Part shown: positions 22,977 to 22,998 of the stretch, in pieces
How the letters are laid out: each line of letters opens with the position of its first letter
How positions within the stretch are numbered: the first letter of the stretch is position 1
Assembly (NCBI GenBank): GCA_050257395.1
Contig: JBLMWU010000332.1
Location: forward strand, 1-22,998
DNA: 22,998 bases
Reading direction: 5' to 3'
Origin: JAIRTY01 sp050257395
GTDB taxonomy: Bacteria > Actinomycetota > Actinomycetes > Streptosporangiales > Streptosporangiaceae
Program-made: the position numbers and the translations under genes
The notes under the pieces: generated by a model
Told to the model about the DNA's origin: nothing
The model's database searches: none
Seen by the model: only the letters and a program-made list of their open reading frames with translations

Positions 22977-22998
22977 GTGAGAGTGCTGGCACGCGGCC
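22977..22998 (+). CDS. Start of a downstream gene, probably DppB-like permease (partial)
   Basis: An open frame begins at GTG 22977 or GTG 22983 (same frame), 27-33 bp after SBP 3, and runs off the window end (MRVLARG or MLARG). Purine-rich AGGAAATAGAGAG precedes it. The position and basic first residues fit the missing B-type permease of the third set, but seven codons cannot prove it. Confidence 0.35.

Noticed and set aside
1..22998. CRISPR arrays, tRNA genes, insertion sequences, phage or biosynthetic-cluster genes
   Set aside because: No regularly spaced repeats, cloverleaf sequences, transposase-like frames or terminal inverted repeats were found on either strand.

Overview
This is a high-GC actinobacterial segment. 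The evidence is GC-rich third positions throughout, many GTG starts, 4-8 bp gene overlaps, lipoprotein signals ending LAAC, and the actinobacterial trio MSMEG_4193-type phosphatase / DUF3090 / SCO1664-type kinase-like protein next to PAC2 and metH. A Streptosporangiales-like host would fit, but nothing in the window fixes the genus. No tRNA, rRNA, CRISPR array, transposase or phage gene was seen.

Layout. (1) 50-4066: two peptide/nickel-type ABC permeases and a fused double ATPase, tightly overlapping; their binding protein is probably outside the window. (2) 4067-4450: an intergenic/leader region with an operator-like dyad, a structured leader and a small upstream ORF. (3) 4447-12569: a complete second transporter in the order binding protein, permease B, permease C, fused ATPase, second binding protein. 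The two binding proteins are diverged paralogues, and both are preceded by a related leader. (4) 12642-14783: the overlapping phosphatase-DUF3090-SCO1664 trio, apparently on a leaderless transcript. (5) 14791-15651, minus strand: a PAC2 protein, convergent with the trio and divergent from metH. (6) 15793-20009: cobalamin-dependent methionine synthase overlapping a HAD-like phosphatase. (7) 20156-22998: the start of a third peptide-type transporter (permease C, binding protein, and probably the first codons of a permease B).

How the genes work together. About two thirds of the window is import machinery of the peptide/opine/nickel ABC family: lipoprotein receptors outside the membrane, a B/C permease pair, and an ATPase with both nucleotide-binding domains in one chain. 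The middle block is housekeeping-like. Its gene neighbours in other actinobacteria usually include mshC (mycothiol ligase), which is not between SCO1664 and PAC2 here.

The most interesting signal is the leader upstream of the two paralogous binding-protein genes. The copy at 10548-10645 can fold into a compact three-way junction whose closing helix covers the ribosome-binding site. The copy at 4254-4336 keeps four sequence blocks, including an identical 15-nt block over the Shine-Dalgarno region. It also keeps one arm with compensatory base changes and an ACCAGG loop. This looks like a cis-regulatory RNA I cannot match to a class I know. All of this comes from reading by eye; no folding or database search was run.
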